Shown piece by piece: positions 25,909 through 34,364 of a DNA stretch of 64,000 nucleotides; the first letter of the stretch is position 1; every line of letters starts with the position of its first letter. The notes beneath the pieces are model-generated. The model saw only the letters and a program-made list of their open reading frames with translations, did not search any database and was not told the DNA's origin. The position numbers were made by a program, and so were the translations under genes. Source of the DNA: DASZIT01 sp036268775 (lineage in GTDB: Bacteria > Actinomycetota > Acidimicrobiia > Acidimicrobiales > RAAP-2); contig DATATM010000039.1 of assembly GCA_036268775.1 (NCBI GenBank), positions 1 through 64,000 of the forward strand, given 5' to 3'.

Positions 25909-28737
25909 ATGCCCAGCCCCACTACCGCCAACGCCACCAAGGGCAACCCGCTGGTCCTCCTCGACGGCATGTCGCTGGCCTTTCGGGCCTTCTTCGCCCT
26001 TCCGCCCGATCTGGCCACCACCGCCGGCGTCGTCACCAACGCCTTGTACGGGTTCGCCTCCATGTTGGTGAACCTGGTGCGGGACCACCAGCCGTCGGGG
26101 CTGGCAGTGGCCTTCGATCTCCCCGGGGGCACCTTCCGGGACAAAGTCGTCTCCGACTACAAGGCCGGCCGGGCCGAGACCCCCGACGACCTGTTTCCGC
26201 AGTTCGACATGATCCGGACGCTGCTGGCGGCGCTGGCCATCCCGGTGGTCGATGCGGTCGGCTTCGAGGCCGACGACGTGCTGGCCACTCTGGCCACCGA
26301 AGCCCGCGACCGCGGCCAGACCGTCATCATCGTCACCGGCGACCGCGATTCCTATCAGCTGGTGGAAGACCCCTACATCCAGGTCCTCTACAACCGGCGG
26401 GGGGTGAGCGACTACGTCCTCTACGACGAGCACGGCATCCAGGAACGCACCGGGGTGACCCCGGAGAACTACCCGTTCCTGGCCGCGCTGCGGGGCGATC
26501 CCTCCGACAACCTGCCCGGGGTCCCCGGGGTGGGGGAGAAGACGGCGGCCAAACTGGTCAACGAGTACGGCGACATCGACTCCCTCTACGCCCACCTCGA
26601 CGCCCTGTCGCCGAAACTCCGGGAGAACCTGGCCGCCAACCTCGAGCGGGTCCGGATGAATGCCCAGGTGATCCCGTTGATCCGGGACGTGCCGCTGACC
26701 ACCACCATCGATCAACTGCAACTCGGGGGGTGGAGAACCGAGGATGCCGAGGCGGTGTTTGCCGAGTTCGAGCTGAAGACGCTGTGGCCCCGGTACCTGG
26801 CGGTCATGAGCGACGGGCTGCTCGGCCCGCCGGCCCCGGGTGGAGGCCCGGTCGCCGCCGCCGGCTCCGAAGGTCCCCTGGCGGACGTTCCGGCTGGCGA
26901 TCAGCCCGAGTGGTTCATCGCACCGGAGATCGTGGCGCCGGACGACGTGGCCGCCGCGGTGGCCGGGCTGGAGACCATGGTGGCCGCCGCCCAGTTCGGG
27001 GCCGGGAACCTGGCCGTCTTCGCCCGTTGGACCGGTGATCCGGGCCGATCACCCCTCTTGGCCCTGGCCGTCACTCCCGAGGCCGGGCCGGACGACACCT
27101 ACCCGGTGCTGTATCTCCACGGTCCGGATCTCCTCGAGGATCCGAAGGTGCTCTCCGTGCTGGCCGACATGGTCGGTCCCGGCGGGGTCGGAGTGGTCGG
27201 CCACGACGTCAAGGAATTGATGCGCTCCCTGCTCCCGTTGGGAGTGGACATCACCGGCCTGGTAATGGACACCGCGGTGGCCGCCTATCTGCTCGACTCC
27301 TCCATCGACCGCTACCACCTGGTGGATCTGGCCCGCCAGCAGTTGGGGGTGGTGGTGGACGATGGCTCGACCGGGCAGGGCAGCTTCGATCTGACCGACG
27401 ACCAGTCCGGCGGGGATGGGGGGATCGACGCCGACGTGCTGCAGACCGCCCGGCTGGCCTCGGTGATCGCCCGTCTGCGGACACCGCTGGAGATCGAAAT
27501 TGCCGAGGCGGAAGAAACCGCTCTCCTTCATGAGATCGAGTCCCCGCTGGTCCGGGTGCTGGCCCGGATGGAGGTCATCGGGGTTCCGGTCGACCGGGAC
27601 GTCCTCCACGAGATCACTGTCGGTCTGGCCGAAGAATGCCTCTCCCTGGAGGCGACCATCCAGGATCTGGCCGGCGAGCCCTTCAAGGTCAACTCGGTTC
27701 CCCAACTCCGGTCGATCCTCTACGAGCGGCTCGGACTCACCCCTCTCCGGAAGACCAAGACCGGGTTCTCCACTGACGCCCGGACCCTCGAGCAACTCCG
27801 CGGGCAGCACCCGATCGTCGAGGCCCTCCTCCGCTACCGGGAGGTGGAGAAGCTCCGGTCCACCTACGGGGAGAGCCTGGCCGCCGAGATCGCCGAGGAC
27901 GGTCGGATCCACGCCACCTTCCGCCAAACGGTGGCCCGGACCGGGCGTCTCTCCTCCGACCGGCCGAATCTCCACAACATCCCGGTCCGCACCGAGGAGG
28001 GCCGGCGGTTCCGTCAGGCCTTCGTGCCATCGGAGGGTCGGCGGCTGCTGGTGGCCGACTACGACCAGGTGGAATTGCGGGCCATTGCCCATCTGTCCGG
28101 TGACCCCGGACTCACCGCCGCCTTCGCCGCCGGGGAGGACATTCACCGGACGGTGGCATCCCGGGTGTTCGGGGTCGATCGGGAGGCGGTCAACCTGGGC
28201 CAGCGTTCGACGGCCAAGATGGTCTCCTACGGTCTGGCCTACGGCATGGAAGCCTACGGGCTGTCCCAGCGGCTGAACGTGCCGGTGGAGGAGGCGAAGG
28301 CCATCCTGGACGCCTTCTTCGAGGGATTCCCGGCCGTCCACGACTACATGGACCGCACGGTGTCCGAGGCCCGCAACTCCGGATTCACCGTGACCGCCTT
28401 CGGGCGTCGTCGTCTGCTTCCCGAGCTGTTGGCCACCAACTACCAGGTCCGGCAGGGGGCTGAGCGCCAGGCCATGAACGCCGGGATCCAGGGTCTGGCC
28501 GCCGATTTGTTCAAAGTGGCGCTGCTCCGGCTGGATGCCGCCCTCGCCGAGGGGGGATTCGCCTCCGATCTGGTCCTCCAGGTGCACGACGAGGTGATTC
28601 TCGACGTGGTGCCCGTCGAGGCCGAAGCGGTCGAGGCGTTGACCGAGCGGGCCCTCACCGGAGCCGCCGACCTGTCGGTTCCGTTGAAGGTGGCGATGGC
28701 CTGGGGTTCGTCGTGGGCCGAGGCCAAGGGAACCTGA
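25909..28737 (+). CDS. polA: DNA polymerase I
   Basis: The 942-residue repair and lagging-strand polymerase has an N-terminal 5'-nuclease domain (GFEADDVLATLA, TGDRDSYQLV, LRGDPSDNLPGVPGVGEKTA), a middle exonuclease-like domain and a C-terminal polymerase domain with motif A (LVADYDQVELRAI), motif B (RSTAKMVSYGLAYG) and motif C (QVHDEVI). In the middle domain the first DxE motif of a proofreading exonuclease is replaced by uncharged residues (NLAVFARW), so 3'-5' proofreading is probably lost, as in mycobacterial PolA. Motif A reads DYDQ rather than the common DYSQ. ATG start at 25909. Confidence 0.97.
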   Translation: MPSPTTANATKGNPLVLLDGMSLAFRAFFALPPDLATTAGVVTNALYGFASMLVNLVRDHQPSGLAVAFDLPGGTFRDKVVSDYKAGRAETPDDLFPQFDMIRTLLAALAIPVVDAVGFEADDVLATLATEARDRGQTVIIVTGDRDSYQLVEDPYIQVLYNRRGVSDYVLYDEHGIQERTGVTPENYPFLAALRGDPSDNLPGVPGVGEKTAAKLVNEYGDIDSLYAHLDALSPKLRENLAANLERVRMNAQVIPLIRDVPLTTTIDQLQLGGWRTEDAEAVFAEFELKTLWPRYLAVMSDGLLGPPAPGGGPVAAAGSEGPLADVPAGDQPEWFIAPEIVAPDDVAAAVAGLETMVAAAQFGAGNLAVFARWTGDPGRSPLLALAVTPEAGPDDTYPVLYLHGPDLLEDPKVLSVLADMVGPGGVGVVGHDVKELMRSLLPLGVDITGLVMDTAVAAYLLDSSIDRYHLVDLARQQLGVVVDDGSTGQGSFDLTDDQSGGDGGIDADVLQTARLASVIARLRTPLEIEIAEAEETALLHEIESPLVRVLARMEVIGVPVDRDVLHEITVGLAEECLSLEATIQDLAGEPFKVNSVPQLRSILYERLGLTPLRKTKTGFSTDARTLEQLRGQHPIVEALLRYREVEKLRSTYGESLAAEIAEDGRIHATFRQTVARTGRLSSDRPNLHNIPVRTEEGRRFRQAFVPSEGRRLLVADYDQVELRAIAHLSGDPGLTAAFAAGEDIHRTVASRVFGVDREAVNLGQRSTAKMVSYGLAYGMEAYGLSQRLNVPVEEAKAILDAFFEGFPAVHDYMDRTVSEARNSGFTVTAFGRRRLLPELLATNYQVRQGAERQAMNAGIQGLAADLFKVALLRLDAALAEGGFASDLVLQVHDEVILDVVPVEAEAVEALTERALTGAADLSVPLKVAMAWGSSWAEAKGT

Positions 28738-28867
28738 GCCCACCTGGGCCGGTCAAGGCCGTCTTCGGGTAAGATTCTCTTTCGGTCACAACCAGGTGAC
28801 CCCTTACTTCACCCGCACGGCGCCATCGGCGGCGCGGGACCTGTCCGGAAAGCGAGCTACCTACTTC
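28738..28867. promoter_or_regulatory. polA-rpsA intergenic region (130 bp)
   Basis: This is the space in which rpsA expression should start. A TAAGAT hexamer near 28770 could be a -10 element, but I see no well-spaced -35. CACCTGG (28741-28747) and CCAGGTG (28792-28798) are exact complements 44 bases apart and could frame a leader structure. The region could instead encode an in-frame N-terminal extension of S1 from 28796, which I consider less likely. Confidence 0.3.
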
Positions 28868-30397
28868 ATGTCCGACGTCTTAGCAGTACCCGGAGGCCCA
28901 GCCCTCCTGTCCCCAGAGCACATGGGTCACTTCGATGAGAACGGGGTCTACATCCCCCGTCCGATCACGGAGAACGACCTGGACGGAGCCTCGCTCGAGG
29001 ACGCCATGGCCGGCACCATCGTCGAGTTCGAGGATGGTGACCTAGTGCAGGGCACCGTGGTCAAGATCGACCGCGACGAAGTCCTCCTCGACATCGGCTT
29101 CAAGTCGGAGGGCGTAGTCCCGGTGCGGGAGCTCTCCATCCGCAACGACGTCGACCCGTCGGAGATCGTCTCGCTGGGTGACTCCATCGAGGCCCTGGTC
29201 CTCACCAAAGAGGACAAAGAGGGTCGCCTGATCCTCTCCAAGAAGCGGGCCCAGTACGAGCGAGCGTGGGGCACCATCGAGAAGTTGAAGGAAGCGGACG
29301 AGGTGGTTACCGGCCCGGTGATCGAGGTGGTCAAGGGCGGGCTTATCGTCGACATCGGCCTCCGCGGGTTCCTGCCGGCATCGCTGGTCGAGCTGCGCCG
29401 GGTGCGCGAGCTCCAGCCTTATGTCGGCCGGACCATCGAGGCGAAGATCATCGAACTCGACCGGAACCGCAACAATGTGGTGCTGTCCCGGCGGGCGTGG
29501 TTGGAAGAGACCCAGAAGGAGCAGCGGGGCGAGTTCCTGGAGAACCTCAAGCCCGGCGAGCGGCGCCGGGGCACAGTGTCGTCGGTGGTCAACTTCGGCG
29601 CCTTCGTCGACCTGGGCGGCATGGACGGACTCGTCCACGTCTCCGAGCTGTCCTGGAAGCACGTCGACCACCCCTCCTCGGTGGTGGCGGTGGGCGACGA
29701 GATCGATGTCGAGGTCCTCGACGTCGACCTGTCCAAGGAGCGGATCAGCCTGTCCCTCAAGGCCACCCAGTCCGATCCCTGGCAGGAGTTCGCCAACTCC
29801 CACCAGATCGGCGAGCTGGTCTACGGGCGGATCACCAAGCTGGTGCCGTTCGGTTCCTTCGTCCAGGTGGGCGACGGCATCGAAGGACTGGTGCACATCT
29901 CCGAAATGGCCGTGCACCATGTGGACCTGCCTGAGCAGGTGGTGGCGCCCGGCGAAGAACTCTGGGTCAAGATCATCGACATCGACCTCCAACGCCGGCG
30001 GATCAGCTTGTCGATCAAGCAGGCCGCCGAGGGTGGCGAGGTGTCCGAGGAGTACCGCGAAGCGTTCGGTGAGCACGCTTACGACGCCGAGGGCAACTAC
30101 ATCGGACCGTTCGAGTACACCGAGACCGAGTTCACTCCGGAGACCGAGGCCCAGGCGGCATGGGCCGACTTCGTGGCCGAGCCGGGAGCGGCGGAGGCCG
30201 GAGAGGCCGGCCCTGGTCCGGTCGAGCACGCCGAGGTCGAAGCCGCGACTGCAGAGGCTGAAGCACCGACCGGAGGCGAGGCGGCAGAAACAACTCCGGC
30301 CGCGCCCGAAGCAACGCCCGCGGCAACGCCGGCCACGCCAGAGGCAGCGGCCACGCCAGAGGCAGCGGATCCGGCCGAAGGGCCACCTGCCGAATAG
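28868..30397 (+). CDS. rpsA: 30S ribosomal protein S1
   Basis: S1 binds mRNA on the 30S subunit and helps initiation. The 509-residue protein has four S1/OB repeats, roughly residues 45-115, 135-195, 215-290 and 305-375. The third and fourth show the classic RNA-binding forms VVNFGAFVDLGGMDGLVHVSE and VPFGSFVQVGDGIEGLVHISE. Four repeats are typical of actinobacteria. From about residue 420 the chain becomes a low-complexity Glu/Ala/Pro/Thr tail. I use the ATG at 28868 (MSDVLAVPGG). An in-frame start at 28796 would add a basic, unconserved 24 residues. Confidence 0.95.
   Translation: MSDVLAVPGGPALLSPEHMGHFDENGVYIPRPITENDLDGASLEDAMAGTIVEFEDGDLVQGTVVKIDRDEVLLDIGFKSEGVVPVRELSIRNDVDPSEIVSLGDSIEALVLTKEDKEGRLILSKKRAQYERAWGTIEKLKEADEVVTGPVIEVVKGGLIVDIGLRGFLPASLVELRRVRELQPYVGRTIEAKIIELDRNRNNVVLSRRAWLEETQKEQRGEFLENLKPGERRRGTVSSVVNFGAFVDLGGMDGLVHVSELSWKHVDHPSSVVAVGDEIDVEVLDVDLSKERISLSLKATQSDPWQEFANSHQIGELVYGRITKLVPFGSFVQVGDGIEGLVHISEMAVHHVDLPEQVVAPGEELWVKIIDIDLQRRRISLSIKQAAEGGEVSEEYREAFGEHAYDAEGNYIGPFEYTETEFTPETEAQAAWADFVAEPGAAEAGEAGPGPVEHAEVEAATAEAEAPTGGEAAETTPAAPEATPAATPATPEAAATPEAADPAEGPPAE
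30332..30367 (+). repeat. Tandem 18-bp repeat in the rpsA 3' end
   Basis: Two identical copies of an 18-base unit (GCCACGCCAGAGGCAGCG) lie head to tail and encode Ala-Thr-Pro-Glu-Ala-Ala units in the disordered C-terminal tail of S1. Neighbouring ACGCCxG codons are diverged versions, so the tail seems to have grown by slippage of a short unit. Confidence 0.85.
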
Positions 30398-30404
30398 CGG
30401 GCTC

Positions 30405-30422
30405 GGGCGCAGATAAGCGCCC
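30405..30422 (+). terminator. Hairpin downstream of rpsA
   Basis: GGGCGC and GCGCCC form an exact 6-bp stem around AGATAA, starting 8 bases after the rpsA stop. No T-run follows, which is common for high-GC actinobacteria. It lies in the 88-base gap where rpsA and the DUF4287 gene converge. Confidence 0.5.
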
Positions 30423-30485
30423 CGTGATGTTGAGACGATTGGTCCGATCGAAGTTGGATCGCGGCGATAGAGCGGCTCAATGGTG

Positions 30486-30695
30486 CTACATGCCGTGTTC
30501 GGCCCGGAAGTCGCCGACGATCGCATTGGCGTGACCATGACCCATGCCGTGTTCGCGCTTGAGGAGCGCGACCATCTCCATGTGCTGGGTGAGCCCAGAC
30601 TCTTCGAGGACGGCCTTCCAGTGGGAGATCGGTTGCCCGTACTTCTTCTCGATCGAAGGGAAGTAGGACTTCGGCCCGGTGATCTTGTCGACCAT
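30486..30695 (-). CDS. DUF4287 family small protein
   Basis: A 69-residue protein matching the DUF4287 pattern: KSYFPSIEKKYGQPISHW at the start, then HMEMVALLKREHGMGHGHANAIV. Members are short, cytosolic, found alone or fused to DUF5655, and of unknown function. The ATG is at 30695. It converges with rpsA and is the first gene of the accessory stretch between rpsA and coaE. Confidence 0.85.
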   Translation of the reverse strand: MVDKITGPKSYFPSIEKKYGQPISHWKAVLEESGLTQHMEMVALLKREHGMGHGHANAIVGDFRAEHGM

Positions 30696-30870
30696 GCCTC
30701 CAAGGTAGCAACCAGTGCGAGTCGATTGAGATGTTGACTTGCCCCCATCGCCAAGGCCGGTGGTGGGGCTTATCGGGTCACCGACGGGCCATTCAGTAGC
30801 AATCGGCGCTGACTATTCTTCAACAGGGAGTGACTCCGAGACCCTGACAACCAACCGGAGGTGGAAGCCG

Positions 30871-31287
30871 ATGGATGTCCAGTTCGTAACCAGCATTGCC
30901 CCGATCGTGAGGGATGCGGATGCATCTCGCTCGTTCTATCGCGACACCTTGGGATTGTCTTTCGAAGGCCAAGACGGCGACTACCTGTTCACCCACAAGC
31001 TCGAAGGGGTGAAGCACTTCGGATTGTGGCCTCTTTCCGAGGCGGCGAACGCTTGTTTCGGTACCACCGAATGGCCCTCCGACATCCCGGTACCGCAGGC
31101 CAGCATCGAGTTCGAGGTGCCTGATGTGCCTGCCGCCGCCGCCGAACTCACGGCCAAGGGCTATCGACTCATTCATGATGCCCGAACGGAACCGTGGGCA
31201 CAGATCACCGCCCGGCTGCTGAGTCCGGAAGGTTTACTTGTCGCCGTGTGTTACTCCCCGGTATTTCACGACGAAGCGGGAAGCTGA
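30871..31287 (+). CDS. VOC-superfamily (glyoxalase/bleomycin-resistance-like) protein
   Basis: This 138-residue protein has the paired beta-alpha-beta-beta-beta units of the vicinal oxygen chelate fold: IAPIVRDADASRSFYRDTLGL begins the first and ASIEFEVPDVPAAAAEL begins the second. Such proteins include dioxygenases, glyoxalases and antibiotic-binding proteins, and the substrate cannot be inferred. The ATG at 30871 follows GGAGGTGGAAGCCG. The stretch 30696-30870 upstream holds no gene and is relatively AT-rich, so it may contain the promoter. Confidence 0.85.
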   Translation: MDVQFVTSIAPIVRDADASRSFYRDTLGLSFEGQDGDYLFTHKLEGVKHFGLWPLSEAANACFGTTEWPSDIPVPQASIEFEVPDVPAAAAELTAKGYRLIHDARTEPWAQITARLLSPEGLLVAVCYSPVFHDEAGS

Positions 31288-31391
31288 CTTCCGCGACGCC
31301 GTGGACGCCGGACTTTTCAGGCCCTAGCTAGAATCTGCTCGGTGGGTCCTCCCATGCATGAAAGCCTCCGGCCTTGGGAAGAGATACGGAC

Positions 31392-31790
31392 ATGACGAAG
31401 AGCACGACCCAGAAAGCTGAGTCTCCTTCTCAACTCATCGACGCCAGGATCAAGGAGCTCGGCGACTGGCGGGGCGAGACGCTCAGTCGGCTCCGAGGCT
31501 TGATCAAGGAAGTCGATCCCGACGTCACCGAGGAGTGGAAGTGGCGAGGAGTTCCGGTGTGGTACCACGACGGAATGATCTGCACCGGTGAGACGTACAA
31601 GAGCGTCGTGAAGCTGACCTTCGCGAAAGGGGCAGCTCTCAAGGATCCGTCCGGACTCTTCAACTCCAGTCTTGAAGGGAACACCCGGCGTGCCATCGAC
31701 TTTCACGAGGGCGAGAAGATAAATGAGAAGGCGTTTAAGACGCTCCTTCGCGCCGCCATGACCCTGAACGAGTCCAAACCCTCCCGCTGA
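31392..31790 (+). CDS. DUF1801 family protein
   Basis: A 132-residue protein of the DUF1801 (YdhG-like) family. The recognisable core is ELGDWRGETLSRLRGLI, VTEEWKWRGVPVW, and the glycine/serine segment GLFNSSLEGNTRRAIDF. Members adopt a small alpha/beta fold, and their biochemical role is not established. I take the ATG at 31392 as start. An in-frame ATG six codons upstream is possible. It stands alone, separated by about 100 bases on both sides. Confidence 0.85.
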   Translation: MTKSTTQKAESPSQLIDARIKELGDWRGETLSRLRGLIKEVDPDVTEEWKWRGVPVWYHDGMICTGETYKSVVKLTFAKGAALKDPSGLFNSSLEGNTRRAIDFHEGEKINEKAFKTLLRAAMTLNESKPSR

Positions 31791-31889
31791 CTCTCCTAAA
31801 TCCGTCAATTCCAGCCGGACCGGTGAGAAGCAGGTCGACTCACCCGGTCGGCAACGGCTCCGCGCTTTGGGTTACGCGAGGCTGGCGAG

Positions 31890-32804
31890 GTGGCTGACAC
31901 CCCCAAAGTCCCTGATGGCCTCCCGCTGGGGCCGCTCATCGAGGTGAACGACCGCGACGACCCGCGACTCGACCTCTATCGGGACCTCAACGATCCGGCC
32001 AGCCGGATCCGCCTGGAAGGCAATCATCCGGCCTTGGTGGTGGAGGGGAGGCTGGCGGTCGATCGCCTGCTCGCATCCCCGTACACCGTGCGCTCACTGC
32101 TGCTGGATGATCACCAATTGACCTCGGCCGGTGATCTGGTGACGTCGACCCGGGCTCGAGGGGCGCCGGTATTCGTGGCCTCTCGGGCGGTGCTGGCCAG
32201 CACGGTTGGATTCGCCCTCCATCGAGGGGTGGTGGCGATTGCCAACCGCCCGTCACCTACCGATCCAGAGCGGCTGCTGGCCGATGTGGCGGTTCAATCC
32301 GACCTGGGGCGGACTCCGCGGCTCCTCGGTGTGCTCGAGGGGCTCAACGATCACGAGAACATCGGGGCACTGTTTCGCAACGCCGCCGCGTTCGGGGTCG
32401 CGGGTATCCTCCTCGACCCGACCTGTGCCGATCCGCTCTACCGCCGGTCGATCCGGGTCTCCGTCGGGCACATCCTCCACCTCCCGTTCGCCCGACTGGT
32501 GCCGTGGCCGAACGGACTGCAACAGGTGCGGGCCGCCGGCTTCGTTGTCTCCGGGCTGGTCCCGCAGGCGGCCACCGCCAGCCAAGTCCCGGCTGTCAGT
32601 CTTGCCGAGCTGAAGGCACGGCTGTCCGGCTCAGAACCCCCGGCGGGGGTGGCCCTCCTCCTCGGAGCGGAAGGACCGGGCCTTTCCGATGGGGCGATGG
32701 CCGCCTGCGATGTTCTGGTTTCCATCCCGATGGCGGAACCGGTCGACTCGCTGAACGTGGCCACCGCTGCCGCCATCGCCTTCCACGCCCTCGCCGGACC
32801 CTGA
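31890..32804 (+). CDS. SpoU/TrmH-family RNA 2'-O-methyltransferase
   Basis: The 304-residue protein has the trefoil-knot SPOUT fold of RNA ribose methyltransferases. Motif 1 is visible in ENIGALFRNAAAFGV, motif 2 in LLLGAEGPGLSDG and motif 3 in VSIPMAEPVDSLNVATAAAIA, the knot that binds S-adenosylmethionine. An N-terminal domain (residues 15-120, with LVVEGRLAVDRLL) resembles the SpoU substrate-binding domain. It could modify rRNA or tRNA, and resistance-type methyltransferases belong to the same family, so the target is open. The start is a GTG at 31890. Confidence 0.9.
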   Translation: MADTPKVPDGLPLGPLIEVNDRDDPRLDLYRDLNDPASRIRLEGNHPALVVEGRLAVDRLLASPYTVRSLLLDDHQLTSAGDLVTSTRARGAPVFVASRAVLASTVGFALHRGVVAIANRPSPTDPERLLADVAVQSDLGRTPRLLGVLEGLNDHENIGALFRNAAAFGVAGILLDPTCADPLYRRSIRVSVGHILHLPFARLVPWPNGLQQVRAAGFVVSGLVPQAATASQVPAVSLAELKARLSGSEPPAGVALLLGAEGPGLSDGAMAACDVLVSIPMAEPVDSLNVATAAAIAFHALAGP

Positions 32805-32903
32805 TGGGGAGCAGAGCGCCGGAAGCCATCAACCGATGACCCATTCCGCCGAGGACAGCCATTGCTTGGCGAGGTTGACCCCGTGCATAACATCCGGGCA
32901 CCG

Positions 32904-33413
32904 ATGAACGAAGACCAGCAACTCGACGCGATCTCCCGGCTGCACGGCCTCTTCGGACGGCAAGACCTTGACTATTGGCTCTTCGGCGGCTGGGCTGTCG
33001 ACTTTCACGCCGGGCGGGTCACCCGCCAGCATGCCGATATCGACATGGCGGTCTGGGTTGCCGATCTCGATCGGGCCAAGGAGGTACTCGATCGGGAGGG
33101 CTGGATTCTCTCCCGTGATGCCCTTCAGGATGGGTATGCCGAGTTTGGGAACCAATCGATGCATCTGGATCTGACCTATCTGGCTCGTGACGAAACCACC
33201 GGGGCTGTCTACACACCCCTGGCTCAGGGTCGCGGAGCATGGCCAGACGGTACGTTCGGCGAGGACCTGAAAGAACTGAACGGTGTTCAGTCGCACGTCG
33301 TGAGCCTCGGTTCCCTCATCGCCGACAAGTCCGAGCTACGCGGCGATCCGTCTACCGCCTCCAAGGATCGCGCCGATGTCGTTGTCCTGGTGAGCCTTCC
33401 CTCTGACCGGTGA
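32904..33413 (+). CDS. Nucleotidyltransferase-fold protein (aminoglycoside 2''-adenylyltransferase-like)
   Basis: The 169-residue product has the minimal nucleotidyltransferase core of the ANT(2'')/LinB-like group: WLFGGWAVDFHAG, then HADIDMAVW with the two metal-binding aspartates, and a third acidic candidate in MHLDLTYL. It may adenylate an aminoglycoside or another small molecule. Many such genes in environmental bacteria have no proven resistance role. The ATG at 32904 is preferred, and an upstream in-frame TTG at 32862 is weaker. It follows the methyltransferase gene after 99 bases. Confidence 0.75.
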   Translation: MNEDQQLDAISRLHGLFGRQDLDYWLFGGWAVDFHAGRVTRQHADIDMAVWVADLDRAKEVLDREGWILSRDALQDGYAEFGNQSMHLDLTYLARDETTGAVYTPLAQGRGAWPDGTFGEDLKELNGVQSHVVSLGSLIADKSELRGDPSTASKDRADVVVLVSLPSDR

Positions 33414-33471
33414 CGTCGGGCTGCCCTGGCTGGCGATGGCATCTCCGCTGAGTGGATGCCATGCTGGATAG

Positions 33472-33924
33472 ATGGCGAACCGTTCGCCCGAAGAGCGCAA
33501 AGCTGATGCCCTGGCCAAGCTGGAGGCGGCCGATACCAACCTGTGGATTGCGTCTGCCTCGCCGACCGGCGTCGTGCATCTCGTGCCGGTGACGAAGACC
33601 TGGAACGGGAGTCAGGTCGTGCTGGCCACCGGGCCGAAGTCGAGGACGGTGGCCAACGTCACCGCCAACCCCCGGGTCCGGCTGGCCCTCGGCGACACCC
33701 GGGACGTGGTCATGATCGACGCGGTCCTGGTCGAGGCGGTGCCCGAGTCCGAGGCCCCGAAGGCGCTGGCCGACGCCTACGCCATGCAGGCGGGTTGGGA
33801 CCCCCGGACCGACGACAACGACTACGTCTACCTTCGGTTCGGGCTCGACCGTGTCGAGGTGTGGCGGGAGGCCGAAGATTCGGCCGGACGCACGGTCATG
33901 CGCAATGGGGCGTGGACCGTTTGA
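33472..33924 (+). CDS. PPOX-class split-barrel protein, probable F420 or flavin binding
   Basis: A 150-residue split beta-barrel protein of the pyridoxamine 5'-phosphate oxidase (PPOX) superfamily. The pattern ADTNLWIASASPTGVVHLVPVTKTW followed by VVLATGPKSRTVANVTANPRVRLAL matches cofactor-binding strands of this group, several branches of which are F420-dependent in actinobacteria. F420 use would fit the fbiC gene in this window, but the sequence alone cannot separate F420 from FMN. ATG start at 33472. Confidence 0.8.
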   Translation: MANRSPEERKADALAKLEAADTNLWIASASPTGVVHLVPVTKTWNGSQVVLATGPKSRTVANVTANPRVRLALGDTRDVVMIDAVLVEAVPESEAPKALADAYAMQAGWDPRTDDNDYVYLRFGLDRVEVWREAEDSAGRTVMRNGAWTV

Positions 33925-33985
33925 GTTCGCGGCGGCGGTGGGCGACGGAACGACCGTCGTCGGACCCGATTGCTATCGTCGCACC

Positions 33986-34360
33986 ATGCCCAGCCGCCTG
34001 ACCAACATTGTCGTTGACGCCCATGATCCGGCTGCCGTTGCCGGGTTCTGGTGCTCGGTCCTTGGGTGGCACATCGTTGAGCAATCCGATGAGGGCGTGA
34101 GCATCTCGGCGGCCAACGGGGCTTGGCCCGTCATCGACTTTCTTCCCGTCCCGGAGACCAAGACCGTGAAGAACCGGCTCCACCTCGATCTTCGGGCCGA
34201 CGGCGTGTCCACTCCGGACGAGCTCGAGCGACTGCTGTTCCTGGGCGCGTCTCCTGTCGACGTCGGTCAGTCGACCGCCGTGCCCTGGGTGGTGTTGGCG
34301 GACCCGGAAGGCAACGAGTTCTGCCTCCTGTCCCGGTCGGTGCAGGACCTGGTTCCCTAG
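33986..34360 (+). CDS. VOC-superfamily (glyoxalase-like) protein
   Basis: The 124-residue product resembles the small Glyoxalase_6-type VOC proteins: LTNIVVDAHDPAAVAGFWCSVLGW begins the fold, NRLHLDLRAD is the middle strand, and VLADPEGNEFCLL is the typical end. Such proteins are generally uncharacterised. I use the ATG at 33986. An upstream in-frame start would overlap the PPOX gene. It converges with the GNAT gene on the opposite strand, separated by 4 bases. Confidence 0.85.
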   Translation: MPSRLTNIVVDAHDPAAVAGFWCSVLGWHIVEQSDEGVSISAANGAWPVIDFLPVPETKTVKNRLHLDLRADGVSTPDELERLLFLGASPVDVGQSTAVPWVVLADPEGNEFCLLSRSVQDLVP

Positions 34361-34364
34361 GCCG

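Noticed and set aside
28741..28798. CACCTGG / CCAGGTG inverted repeat in the rpsA leader as an autoregulatory site
   Set aside because: Seven bases with a 44-base loop in GC-rich DNA can arise by chance; kept only as a note in the intergenic feature.
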